NCBI GenBank assembly: GCA_020722185.1
Contig: DYLH01000011.1
Location: forward strand, 1 to 47,683
Reading direction: 5' to 3'
Length of the DNA: 47,683 bases
DNA from: Candidatus Avelusimicrobium gallicola
GTDB lineage: Bacteria; Elusimicrobiota; Elusimicrobia; Elusimicrobiales; UBA9959
Numbering within the stretch: the first letter of the stretch is position 1; each line of letters begins with the position of its first letter. The translations under genes were made by a program, and so were the position numbers. Below are positions 7,435 to 15,726 of the stretch, one piece after another. The notes under the pieces are model-generated. The model was not told where the DNA came from. It saw nothing but the letters and a program-made list of their open reading frames with translations, and made no database searches.

Positions 7435-8187
7435 ATGAAAAAAGATTTCTGGGACATAAAAGCAAAAAAATATCCAAGAGCTTTTGATAAAAAAAATTAT
7501 CAAGATTCTCTTAGTCTTATTAAAAAAATAGAAGAGCTTGGTGTCAGTTTTGAAAAGAAGAAAATAGCAGATATTGGATGTGGAACCGGGAATTATTCTC
7601 TTGTTCTTGCCCAGAAAGCAAGTGAAGTATTCTGCCTTGATTTCTCCTGTGAAATGATTAAAATTCTCAAAGAAGACGCTTTTTTGAATGGGATAAAAAA
7701 TATCTCAGTGGAGTTGTCATCTTTCCAGACTTTTGAGGCTGAAAACAAAAAAAAATATTTTGACATAAGTTTTGCCTCGATGACCCCAGCTATAAAAATA
7801 AAGGAAGATGTGCTTAAAATGGAATCTATTTGTAAAGAATTTTGCGTCTTTATCGGCTGGGCTGGAAAGAGAGAAAATAAAGTGGCAGACAGGATTATAA
7901 AAGCTCATGGGATAGAGCCTTACCATCCCAAAGGCTTTCTTGAAGTAAGGGATATTCTCAAAGAGAGAAATATTGAATTTAAGGAATACAGTTTTGACTC
8001 ATCATGGGTCTGGACCGGGACAATGGATGAAGCGATAGAAGATTTTTCAGCCAGAATAAGAATCGAAGATATTCAGCCGCATAGAGAAAAGATAATATCT
8101 ATACTTAAAGATGAATTCCCTTCTGGAAATATAGAAATGAGAACTCTAGCCTTTCAAGGCCTTTTGATATGGAAGCCATTAAATTAA
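7435..8187 (+). CDS. Class I SAM-dependent methyltransferase in the uptake operon
   Basis: A 250-residue Rossmann-fold methyltransferase. Motif I is ADIGCGTGNYS (about residues 45-55), followed by the acidic VFCLDFS strand that binds the SAM ribose. The fold seems complete. GGAG lies before the ATG, 18 nt after the receptor gene, and the end overlaps the binding-protein gene by 19 nt, so it is certainly co-transcribed with the uptake genes. Methyltransferases near metal importers sometimes modify or release a chelator; that role is inference. The substrate is unknown. Confidence 0.8.
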   Translation: MKKDFWDIKAKKYPRAFDKKNYQDSLSLIKKIEELGVSFEKKKIADIGCGTGNYSLVLAQKASEVFCLDFSCEMIKILKEDAFLNGIKNISVELSSFQTFEAENKKKYFDISFASMTPAIKIKEDVLKMESICKEFCVFIGWAGKRENKVADRIIKAHGIEPYHPKGFLEVRDILKERNIEFKEYSFDSSWVWTGTMDEAIEDFSARIRIEDIQPHREKIISILKDEFPSGNIEMRTLAFQGLLIWKPLN

Positions 8188-9242
8188 TTTTAGGTATTTT
8201 CCTTTTTGTAAATTTTGCGAGTGCTGAGGTGTATGTAGATGCTTTCGGCAATAAGATTGAATTTAATAAAAAACCTCAAAGAATAATAGCGCTTGGACCA
8301 GGAGCGGCCAGACTTGTCTCATACCTCGGCAAAATTGACATGCTTGTGGGCACGGAAAATATAGAAATAAAATACCCTCAAGGTAGAGCTTACTCTTTGG
8401 CATATAAAGACAAATTTTCTAAATTGCCCATAGTTTCAGAGGGTGGGCCTTATAAACTGCCAGATTATGAAAAAATAATTGCTCTAGCTCCAGACATTAT
8501 AATAACATGCTCTCTTGACAGAGAAGTGGCCAGAACCATAAATTCCAAAACAAAGATACCTGTTTTTATGACTGATTATGGAAATTTAGGCACTCTGGAT
8601 ATTGATAAATTTAAAAGGAATATAAAAAGTCTTGCATTTGTCCTTGGAGCTGAGAAAGAGGCTGATTCCTTGATAGAAAAAATAGATTTTTATTCCTCTG
8701 ACTTAAAGAAACATTCAATTGGCGTAAAAAATCCACGCATTTATGTCGGCGGACTGGGATTTAAAGGAGTACATGGTATTTTGAGCACACAGTATGCGTA
8801 TGAACCTTTTTCTCTGCTTGGATTAAAAAGCGTTATTGACACAAAAAAACTTTTGCCGGGACATATATTCATAGATCAGGAAAAACTACTTTCTTTAAAT
8901 CCTGAATATATATTTCTAGATTTAGCTGGACTGGATATTTTTATTGAGGATTATACAAGAAATAAGAAATACTACTCGATTTTGAGCGCTTTTAATAAAA
9001 AAAATGTTTATACTTTGATGCCATACAATTACTACACTACCAATGTGGAAGTTGTATTTATAAACGCTTACTTTATAGGCAAGACGCTTTTCCCGGAGAA
9101 CTTTAAAGACATAGATATGGACAAAAAAGCTAGAAGTATAATTAAAGACTTTATTAAAAAAGATGTATATGATGAGCTTAACAGGGAAAAAAGAGGATAC
9201 AAAAGGATAAAATTTGAAAATGGAATACGCTTTGAGCAATAA
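8169..9242 (+). CDS. ABC transporter substrate-binding protein (FecB/BtuF family)
   Basis: A 357-residue periplasmic binding protein of the class III type (two lobes joined by a helix) that delivers siderophores, corrinoids or nickel chelates to FecCD permeases. A signal peptide (about 1-19, ending FASA) is followed by the family opening VDAFGNKIEFNKKPQRIIALGPGA. The gene overlaps the methyltransferase by 19 nt and the permease gene by up to 29 nt. No diagnostic ligand residues can be named, so the cargo is inferred from nearby nikR. Confidence 0.87.
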   Translation: MEAIKLILGIFLFVNFASAEVYVDAFGNKIEFNKKPQRIIALGPGAARLVSYLGKIDMLVGTENIEIKYPQGRAYSLAYKDKFSKLPIVSEGGPYKLPDYEKIIALAPDIIITCSLDREVARTINSKTKIPVFMTDYGNLGTLDIDKFKRNIKSLAFVLGAEKEADSLIEKIDFYSSDLKKHSIGVKNPRIYVGGLGFKGVHGILSTQYAYEPFSLLGLKSVIDTKKLLPGHIFIDQEKLLSLNPEYIFLDLAGLDIFIEDYTRNKKYYSILSAFNKKNVYTLMPYNYYTTNVEVVFINAYFIGKTLFPENFKDIDMDKKARSIIKDFIKKDVYDELNREKRGYKRIKFENGIRFEQ

Positions 9243-10266
9243 ATCATTAGGTAAGAAAAATGCTTTCAAATTTTTCTTGATTGCGATATTTGTTGGCATT
9301 GCTTTAATTTCCATTTTTTTATCTTGCTATAATGGAACATTCAAAATACCTATATGGCATATGCTTTCAGGTAATTTGTCTGAAAATGAGAAATATATTT
9401 TTGTGAACATCAGACTTCTGAAGGCATTAACAGCTGTTGTAGCTGGAGGAGGCCTTGCGCTTTCTGGAGCGATAATGCAGAATGTTCTAAAAAATCCTAT
9501 GGCCTCTCCTTTTACCCTTGGTATATCTCAGGCAGCGGCTTTTGGGGCATCTTTCTCAATAATATTCTTAAATCCTGAATCCAGTTCAATTTATACTGGA
9601 TATTTAGGAGCTAAGTATTTCTCCTTGACCATCATCTCATCTTTCATTTCAGCTTTGATTTCTAGCGCTTTCGTTTTTTTTGTCGCATACATTAAGAACG
9701 GAGAGCCTCAAACCGTTATTCTTTCTGGAATAGCATGTGGAGCTTTTTTTCAGTCGATGACTATGTTCATACAGTATTTTACAGATGAAATAAAGGCGTC
9801 AGCTACTCTTTTCTGGACCTTTGGAGATATATCAAAAACCTCCTACTCTTCACTGCTTGCTATAACATTTTTCTTTATTCCCATAACCGCTTATTTTCTT
9901 TTTTCAGCTTTAAAACTAAACGCTCTTTTATGGGGACGAGAAATTGCGTTCAGCCTTGGCGTTAAAGCCAAAAAGATGGCAATTATCTCAATATTTTTGG
10001 TTTCCGCCCTATCTGCGGCGATAACATCTATTCTTGGCGTTATAGGTTTTGTGGGGCTTATAGCTCCACATCTTGCGAAAATGACAGTGGGGCATGACAA
10101 TAGATACTTTATCCCTCTTTCAATCGTTTTTGGAGCTATTGTTTTGAATTTTTCAGATATCCTTTCGAGAGTTATTCTCGCCCCTGCCATTGTCCCTGTT
10201 GGAATAATAACTTCAATGTGGGGAGTTATTGTTCTTATATATCTGCTAATTAAGAAGGAACAATGA
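9214..10266 (+). CDS. FecCD-family ABC transporter permease
   Basis: A 350-residue inner-membrane permease of the BtuC/FecCD family with about ten hydrophobic segments. Family motifs include GGGLALSGAIMQNVLKNPMA and, near the end, GVIGFVGLIAPHLAK, which contacts the ATPase. A TTG at 9214 has AAGGA at 9203-9207 with 6-nt spacing; an ATG at 9220 (MEYALSNK) is an equally possible start. One permease gene is present, so the channel should be a homodimer as in BtuCD. It overlaps the ATPase gene by 4 nt. Confidence 0.9.
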   Translation: MKMEYALSNKSLGKKNAFKFFLIAIFVGIALISIFLSCYNGTFKIPIWHMLSGNLSENEKYIFVNIRLLKALTAVVAGGGLALSGAIMQNVLKNPMASPFTLGISQAAAFGASFSIIFLNPESSSIYTGYLGAKYFSLTIISSFISALISSAFVFFVAYIKNGEPQTVILSGIACGAFFQSMTMFIQYFTDEIKASATLFWTFGDISKTSYSSLLAITFFFIPITAYFLFSALKLNALLWGREIAFSLGVKAKKMAIISIFLVSALSAAITSILGVIGFVGLIAPHLAKMTVGHDNRYFIPLSIVFGAIVLNFSDILSRVILAPAIVPVGIITSMWGVIVLIYLLIKKEQ

Positions 10267-11012
10267 TAAAAATAAAAAATCTGACATTCAAATATGGCAA
10301 AAGAAAGATTCTTGACCGTATTGACTGCGATTTCGGCAATGGTGTTTTAACTGGGATCATGGGGCCAAATGGCAGTGGCAAAACTACTCTCGTGAAAAAT
10401 ATGGCAGGTATCTTAAAGCCGCAAGAAGGTGTAATAGAAATAAAAAACAAGAATTTAAATAATTATGCTTTAAGAGACTTTTCAAGAATTTCAGCTTATG
10501 TCCCTCAAAAAATATTTAACTTGCCCTCTTTGACAGTGTATGAAAGCGTTTTATTTGGAAGAATACCGTTCATGACTTATATGGAAAAAGATATAGACAA
10601 AAAAATTACTTCTGATTTAATTAGAGAGATGGGGCTTTCTGATATAAGCTTTAAAAATATAAATGAGATAAGCGGAGGAGAACTCCAAAAAACTATTATA
10701 GCTCAGGCCATTTCAAAAGAGCCTGAGATACTTTTTTTAGATGAACCTTTGAATAATCTTGATATTAAAAACCAGCACAACATTATGAAACTTCTCCATG
10801 AAATGACCTTGAAGAGGAAAATAACTATCATTGCGGTGCTTCATGATTTAAATATGGCTCTAAAGTTTTGTGATAAAATAATTTTTCTTAAAAATGGGTC
10901 AATATGTTTTTCAGGTAAAACCAATGAACTCAATTCTTCAATAATAAACTCTGTCTTTTCTATTGAATGCGAAATTCTAAAGAAAGGGGAGAAAGCATAC
11001 GCGCTGTATTGA
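10263..11012 (+). CDS. ABC transporter ATP-binding protein (FecE/BtuD family)
   Basis: A 249-residue importer ATPase powering the preceding FecCD permease. Walker A GPNGSGKTT lies at about residues 34-42, a Q-loop in AYVPQ, the signature ISGGELQK near 134-141, Walker B ILFLDEP near 156-162 and the switch His in LHDLN. All catalytic positions look intact. The start codon overlaps the permease stop (ATGA), so the two are translationally coupled. It is the only importer-type ATPase in the window. Confidence 0.92.
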   Translation: MIKIKNLTFKYGKRKILDRIDCDFGNGVLTGIMGPNGSGKTTLVKNMAGILKPQEGVIEIKNKNLNNYALRDFSRISAYVPQKIFNLPSLTVYESVLFGRIPFMTYMEKDIDKKITSDLIREMGLSDISFKNINEISGGELQKTIIAQAISKEPEILFLDEPLNNLDIKNQHNIMKLLHEMTLKRKITIIAVLHDLNMALKFCDKIIFLKNGSICFSGKTNELNSSIINSVFSIECEILKKGEKAYALY

Positions 11013-11024
11013 AATGGATGGGAT

Positions 11025-11612
11025 ATGAAAAATGATTTAAAAAAATGCGTCTCATATCATGGGCATATGTGTGGGGGATTGCTCATTGGATATAGGGCAG
11101 CCAAAGCGGCTATGAGGTTTATAAATTCGTCTTTTTCTAAAGATGAAGAGCTGGTAGCAATAGTTGAAAATAGTTCTTGTTTTGTGGATGCAGTTAGTGT
11201 AATGACTGGATGCACTTTTGGAAAATGAAATCTCATATTCAAAGATTATGGCAAGATGGCTATGTCTTTGCTAAACAGAAAAAATGGAGAAGGAGTTAGG
11301 GTTTATTTTAGAAGTGAAATATATGCCGATCCACATAAGGAATTCCCGGACTTAATGAGCAGGGTTCTGGAAGGAACGGCATCTGAGGAAGAAAAAAAAC
11401 TTTTTAATAGAATAAAAAAAGAAAGAGAGAGAAATCTATTGATTAAAAAAGATAATGAAATCTTTTCAATAAAAAGGGTCAAAGAACCGCTCCCTCCCAT
11501 GGCAAGAATATTTAAATCAATAAAATGCGATATATGTTCTGAAATGGTTATGGAGGGAAAACTCAGAAAAACAAAAAAAGGTATGGTTTGTTTCTCATGC
11601 GCTGGGAAATAA
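11025..11612 (+). pseudogene. FmdE-family protein interrupted by one in-frame TGA
   Basis: Two segments (11025-11228 and from 11229 on) lie in the same frame, separated only by TGA at 11226-11228. Joined they give about 195 residues with the full FmdE (PF02663) pattern: YHGHMCGG, ENSSCFVDAVSVMTGCTFGK, then NLIFKDYGK, and a C-terminal CxxC...CxxC zinc ribbon (CDIC, CFSC). In relatives the stop position is usually Gly or Arg, one base change from TGA. No frameshift or other damage is visible. It may be a fresh nonsense mutation, a sequence error or, less likely, recoding; other genes here end in TGA, so the code itself is standard. FmdE proteins occur with formylmethanofuran dehydrogenase and metal-transport genes; the exact role is unknown. 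Confidence 0.8.
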
Positions 11613-12211
11613 AAAATATTTTTTTTACACCTTTTTTTGTATCAATTTTTATTCATTCATGCCTTCTCTTTCTCCCTTTTATGATAAATGGTAAAGAAAA
11701 AAAACAGAAGATTTTTGAAATTTCTTTTTTGGATTATTCTTCCAATTTAATAAAAAAAGAGGGGGCAATACCCATCGGACTTACTTCTAATGTTTCACAA
11801 AATACATCCTCAAATAAGAAAATTATTCCAGACAATAGCAATGATATAGAAAAATTTAAAGCTATCAAGGCGGCTGGTATTGTAAATTATGCATCTGATA
11901 TAGACAAGAGCTCAAAAGGTAGTTTTTACACTCTCTCTCAAGGGCCCAAAATAGTCGGCAGATTTTCTCCTGAATACCCGATTTCTGCCAGAAAAATGAG
12001 AAAAAATGGTCAAGTTAAAGTTGAAGTTTTTTTAGATGAAAATGGAAATTTATTGTCTTTTTCTATAATTGAAAGTTCTGGAAAAGAATTTACTAAATCC
12101 GTAGAAGAAGAATTAAAAAGAACTACCTTTTATCCGGCTTTGGTAAACGGGGTCCCAGTAAAATCTAGAGGAATTTTGCCAATAAGGTTTGAAATAAATG
12201 ACGCCTCATAA
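11597..12211 (+). CDS. tonB: TonB-family energy-transducing protein
   Basis: A 204-residue protein with a short N-terminal cytoplasmic part, one membrane helix (about 9-28), a linker lacking the usual Pro-rich repeats, and a C-terminal TonB domain (PEYPISARKMRKNGQVKVEV, then FYPALVNGVPV). It should couple the inner-membrane proton gradient to the receptor encoded at the start of this operon. ATG 11597 is preferred over TTG 11588; it overlaps the FmdE gene by 16 nt. ExbB and ExbD are not in the window and must be encoded elsewhere. Confidence 0.87.
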   Translation: MRWEIKNIFFTPFFVSIFIHSCLLFLPFMINGKEKKQKIFEISFLDYSSNLIKKEGAIPIGLTSNVSQNTSSNKKIIPDNSNDIEKFKAIKAAGIVNYASDIDKSSKGSFYTLSQGPKIVGRFSPEYPISARKMRKNGQVKVEVFLDENGNLLSFSIIESSGKEFTKSVEEELKRTTFYPALVNGVPVKSRGILPIRFEINDAS

Positions 12212-12836
12212 TAACTCAGCTAAGATAAAAAATTTTTTTTCCGATAAAGCCATAAACTGGGATAAGACACATAAGGTAAATGATTTTACAACTGCCATGA
12301 ATATTTCTTTGATATATAAAAATTCGAAAAACAAAAAAGTGCTGGATGTGGGATGTGGAACTGGGATAATGTTGCCATTTCTATTGGCTCGTTTTGGGGA
12401 TGTTTATGCCTGCGATATATCTTCAAAAATGACAAAAATAGCCTCAAAAAAATATCCATTGGCTAAAGTTCATACTATTGATTTTGAAAAAAATTCATAT
12501 TATAGAGCTTCATATTTTGATGTAATCATTATTTACAATGCTTTTCCGCATTTTATTAGTAAGACCAAGGTTCTATCCAATGCCAATAAAATTTTAAAAG
12601 ATGGAGGAACGCTTATAATAGCCCACTCACTTGGGAGAAGAGAGCTAAATCTACTACATATGCGTGTCGGAGGAGCGGTTGTAAGCCATATTTTGCCGGA
12701 TAATGGTTCATTAAAAGATATTCTTAAAAAATGCGGCTTTGTAAAAATAAAAATTGTTGAAAAAAATAACTTTATTCTAACAGCCATAAAAAACAAATCA
12801 TTACAGAAAAAAGCCCTCAATAGTAAGGCTTTGTAA
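12198..12836 (+). CDS. Second class I SAM-dependent methyltransferase of the uptake operon
   Basis: A 212-residue methyltransferase (methyltransferase-11 type) with motif I VLDVGCGTGIMLP near residues 51-63 and VYACDIS for the SAM ribose. Overlap of 14 nt with tonB shows it belongs to the same transcript. It differs from the first methyltransferase at 7435 and is not a simple duplicate. Its presence, with the first methyltransferase and the FmdE-like gene, is the most distinctive feature of this importer cluster. Substrate unknown. Confidence 0.8.
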   Translation: MTPHNNSAKIKNFFSDKAINWDKTHKVNDFTTAMNISLIYKNSKNKKVLDVGCGTGIMLPFLLARFGDVYACDISSKMTKIASKKYPLAKVHTIDFEKNSYYRASYFDVIIIYNAFPHFISKTKVLSNANKILKDGGTLIIAHSLGRRELNLLHMRVGGAVVSHILPDNGSLKDILKKCGFVKIKIVEKNNFILTAIKNKSLQKKALNSKAL

Positions 12837-12901
12837 GATCTGCGCCTCTTTTTATTATGCTCTTTACTCTTCACGGCGCTTATTCATTAATTTTAATTTT
12901 G

Positions 12902-12907
12902 TATAAT
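12902..12907 (+). promoter_or_regulatory. -10 box of nikR
   Basis: A perfect TATAAT, 7 nt before ATG 12915 (overlapping an alternative ATG at 12906). No good -35 is seen at 16-18 nt. The position implies a leaderless transcript. Confidence 0.4.
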
Positions 12908-12914
12908 GAATCTT

Positions 12915-13343
12915 ATGGGAAAGCTAAAAAGGTTTGGAGTTTCTCTGGAAGAAAATTTATTGCTGGAGTTTGATAGGCAAATAAACAAAGAAAAATATCG
13001 CACAAGGTCTAAAGCCATATCTGACCTGATAAATGATTATCTCCTTGAGAAATCAAAGATAAGTGGAAAGAAATTAGCTGCGGCCATCTCTATTGTTTAC
13101 GATCATCATAAAAGAATGATTTCAGAAACCCTTACAGACATACAACATAAATATCACAGTTTAATAGTTTCTTCTCAACATATACACTTGGACTGCGACA
13201 ATTGCTTTGAGATAGTTGTTGCCAAAGGAAAAGGCAGTGCTATAGAGGAATTATTCAACGCTCTAAAGAGTGTAAAAGGCATAAAGAATGCCTATCTCAC
13301 CGTTGCAGGCGCGGCAGGAAAAAACCATAAATGTGAACATTGA
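12915..13343 (+). CDS. nikR: Nickel-responsive regulator NikR
   Basis: A 142-residue ribbon-helix-helix/ACT repressor. The N-terminal DNA-binding part reads RFGVSLEENLLLEFD. The high-affinity square-planar Ni2+ site of NikR is fully conserved: His78, His89, His91 and Cys97 match E. coli His76, His87, His89 and Cys95 in spacing. Cys-rich and His tail (KNHKCEH). Of two possible starts, ATG 12915 gives the usual short N-terminus; TATAAT at 12902-12907 ends 7 nt before it, so the message is probably leaderless. It likely controls nickel uptake, plausibly the operon just upstream. Confidence 0.93.
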   Translation: MGKLKRFGVSLEENLLLEFDRQINKEKYRTRSKAISDLINDYLLEKSKISGKKLAAAISIVYDHHKRMISETLTDIQHKYHSLIVSSQHIHLDCDNCFEIVVAKGKGSAIEELFNALKSVKGIKNAYLTVAGAAGKNHKCEH

Positions 13344-13362
13344 AATTTTGTAGAATTACTAT

Positions 13363-13878
13363 ATGAATCCGCTAGGATTAATAAGACAATTTGTTAAAGG
13401 ACTTCTTAAAGAAAATGAACCGTGGCAAATAGGGCTTGGCATAGCTTTTGGTTTTGCAATCGGGATAATACCTAAGGCCAATTTAACCGCTCAATTAATT
13501 TTTGTGTTGATGATGTGCACAAAAGCAAATGTCCCTTTTGCGATATTGAGCATTTTTCTATTCTCCACTTTTTCGCCCATTACCGATAAATTAACTGATC
13601 CAATAGGCTATGCCGTGCTTAATCTAGATTTTCTTTACCCGCTTTTTCTCAAACTCTACAATATGCCAATCTTGCCATGGACTGATTTTAACAACACAGT
13701 TGTTCTTGGAGGACTTATTTCTGGAACCATCCTTTTTTATCCAGTGTATTTAATCGGCAAAAAATTTGGAGAACTTTACAAAAAAACTTTAAGGGAGAAA
13801 ATGGTCAATTCTAAAATGGCTAAATTTCTGGCAAAGAATCCAATTTGGGTTTATATCTCAGGAATTCACAATGAATAA
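13363..13878 (+). CDS. TIGR03546-family membrane protein
   Basis: A 171-residue protein matching the conserved family known as TIGR03546 (related to DUF2062): an N-terminal amphipathic part (RQFVKGLLKENEPWQIGLG), several membrane segments, the motif FGFAIGIIPKANLTAQ, and a C-terminal basic tail. Function unknown. It overlaps by 8 nt a gene of the partner family TIGR03545, and this pairing is itself characteristic. No Shine-Dalgarno; TAGAAT (13351-13356) ends 6 nt before the ATG. Confidence 0.8.
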   Translation: MNPLGLIRQFVKGLLKENEPWQIGLGIAFGFAIGIIPKANLTAQLIFVLMMCTKANVPFAILSIFLFSTFSPITDKLTDPIGYAVLNLDFLYPLFLKLYNMPILPWTDFNNTVVLGGLISGTILFYPVYLIGKKFGELYKKTLREKMVNSKMAKFLAKNPIWVYISGIHNE

Positions 13879-15634
13879 GAGTTATATAATTCCAAGACTC
13901 GTTTTAGTTTTGCTGACATGGGTATTTTTTTATTTCGCTTTTGATCCAATACTCAAATGGGGAGCTACAAAAAGCCTTGAGACCGTTTTCAATGCAAAAG
14001 TTGAAATATCAAAAATAAAAACTTCTTTTTTACATCCCTCTTTGCGGGTTTATGGGTTTAAAGCCGGCGATTCACAAAATGAATATAGAAACCTTTTTGA
14101 GTTTGATTCTCTTCATTTTTCCATGAATGGAAAGCAAATTTTGGAGAAAAAATTTATAATAGACGACGCTTCTATTAAAGGTCTTAGATTTCTAATGCCT
14201 AGAAAAACTTCTTGCAAGATATATACTTCTAAGACAGAAATGCCAGAGTTTATTGAAAAGTATATGAATCAGACAAAGAGTTATTCTTTACAAAAGGTCG
14301 AAGGCATAAAGACTGATGCTATTTCTAATATAGAATTTGAGGCAAATAGTCTTAAATCTGTTAAACTGATAAACGAACTCAATGAAAAATATAAAACGCA
14401 GTACAAGGTGGCAATGGAAAAAGCCGATTTTTCAAAGTATCAAGAAAAACTTGATGAGATAAACAATAGATATGCGGCAATAAAGAGCGAAAAGAATTTT
14501 ATTAAACAAATCAAAGAGGTTTCAAAACTAAAAAAAGATATAAGTTCTTTGTTAAAGGAGTATGAATCAGATAGAAAAATGATTTCTTCTATCATCAAAG
14601 ACTCTGCTTCTTTTTACAAAGAGCTAAATGAAGCGAAAAGAGAAGACATTGAAAAGATTTCTTCAATGGCTAAACTGCCAACATTGGACAAAGAAAAAAT
14701 AGCTGAAATTATTCTAGGCGAAGAGGTGTACGCCAATATCTCAAAATGGCTAAATATTTCAAAACATGCCGCTAAATATATTCCTGAAAATCCTAAAAAA
14801 AAGATTTTTTCAGAAAAATCTGTCAGAGGAAGGATTATATCCTTTCCAAAACTTGAGAACTATCCTCGTTTTCTATTAAAAAAAGCATCTATTGAGGGGG
14901 TATTAAGCCCACAAAGACCTATATCATATTCTGGATATATTGCAAACATGACAAATCAGCCATCTCTATGGCAATATCCTCTGACAGCTGAAATAAAAGG
15001 CTCTGAAAAAAGCTCATCTGTTTATTTTAAGACTGAAATAGACCTGTCAAAGGACAAATCTAAAAGCTATACAACTCTGGAATATAAAGGGGCGAATCTG
15101 GCCCAAAAAACTTTTGGCAAAAATACATCTTTTGCCCTCACTCTTGAAAAGGCAAAATTAGATTACTACTTAAAAGTGAAAACATATGGTAAAGAGATAG
15201 ATGGAGTTTTCGAAGCCAATTTTAATCAGACCGAGATAAAACCGGATGCTTCATTAATAAAATATGAACCACTAAAAGCTTCTATAGAGAATTCCTTTTC
15301 GGCTGTAAAATCTTTTTCTGCAAGGGTTATTATTAAAGGAAATATAGAGTCTCCATCCATATCTATAAAGACAGATCTGGCAGATATATTCAATGATGCG
15401 ATGAAAAAAGCAGTCGGGGAAGAAATTCAAAAAGCTAAAAAACAAATTGAAGAAAAAATAGACTCCGAGATAAATAAGCATAAGGAGAAAATGGATAAAA
15501 TTATAAAAGAAAATAAAGAAAAACTTGACTCTATTCTTAAGTCAAACGACAATAAAATTAATTCGTGGGAAAAGGATCTTTCTCAAAAGCTTAAAAAATC
15601 CATTACCAATAATACTCCCAAAATAAAATTTTAG
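13871..15634 (+). CDS. TIGR03545-family protein, AsmA-like with coiled coils
   Basis: A 587-residue protein with one N-terminal membrane helix (about 7-24), a following strand-rich segment (VFNAKVEISKIKTSFLHPSLRVYGF) similar to AsmA/lipid-transfer type openings, a long Lys/Glu-rich helical middle (about 140-270), another strand-rich region, and a C-terminal coiled coil (about 505-575). It is the usual neighbour of TIGR03546 proteins. I infer a periplasmic protein held in the inner membrane, perhaps acting in envelope lipid movement; the family has no established function that I know. Confidence 0.75.
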   Translation: MNKSYIIPRLVLVLLTWVFFYFAFDPILKWGATKSLETVFNAKVEISKIKTSFLHPSLRVYGFKAGDSQNEYRNLFEFDSLHFSMNGKQILEKKFIIDDASIKGLRFLMPRKTSCKIYTSKTEMPEFIEKYMNQTKSYSLQKVEGIKTDAISNIEFEANSLKSVKLINELNEKYKTQYKVAMEKADFSKYQEKLDEINNRYAAIKSEKNFIKQIKEVSKLKKDISSLLKEYESDRKMISSIIKDSASFYKELNEAKREDIEKISSMAKLPTLDKEKIAEIILGEEVYANISKWLNISKHAAKYIPENPKKKIFSEKSVRGRIISFPKLENYPRFLLKKASIEGVLSPQRPISYSGYIANMTNQPSLWQYPLTAEIKGSEKSSSVYFKTEIDLSKDKSKSYTTLEYKGANLAQKTFGKNTSFALTLEKAKLDYYLKVKTYGKEIDGVFEANFNQTEIKPDASLIKYEPLKASIENSFSAVKSFSARVIIKGNIESPSISIKTDLADIFNDAMKKAVGEEIQKAKKQIEEKIDSEINKHKEKMDKIIKENKEKLDSILKSNDNKINSWEKDLSQKLKKSITNNTPKIKF

Positions 15635-15726
15635 TGGGGCTGGGAATGAATATTTTGATTCAATAGAGATAAACAGGATTCCCTAAATAATATATCCTGA
15701 AAATTTTAATGAAGACATTCATAAAG

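Noticed and set aside
8922-9314. Minus-strand open frame of about 130 codons across the binding-protein/permease junction
   Set aside because: Shadow of two overlapping real genes with strong family motifs; its composition is that of a reverse complement.
11226-11275. Selenocysteine insertion at the FmdE-like TGA
   Set aside because: The residue is not Cys in the family and the downstream sequence folds only into a 4-bp stem without a SECIS-like apical loop.
11025-11612. Alternative genetic code in which TGA encodes Gly (or Trp)
   Set aside because: Many intact genes here end in TGA at the expected family C-terminus (for example the genes ending at 598, 1277, 1719, 4199 and 11012), so TGA is a normal stop.
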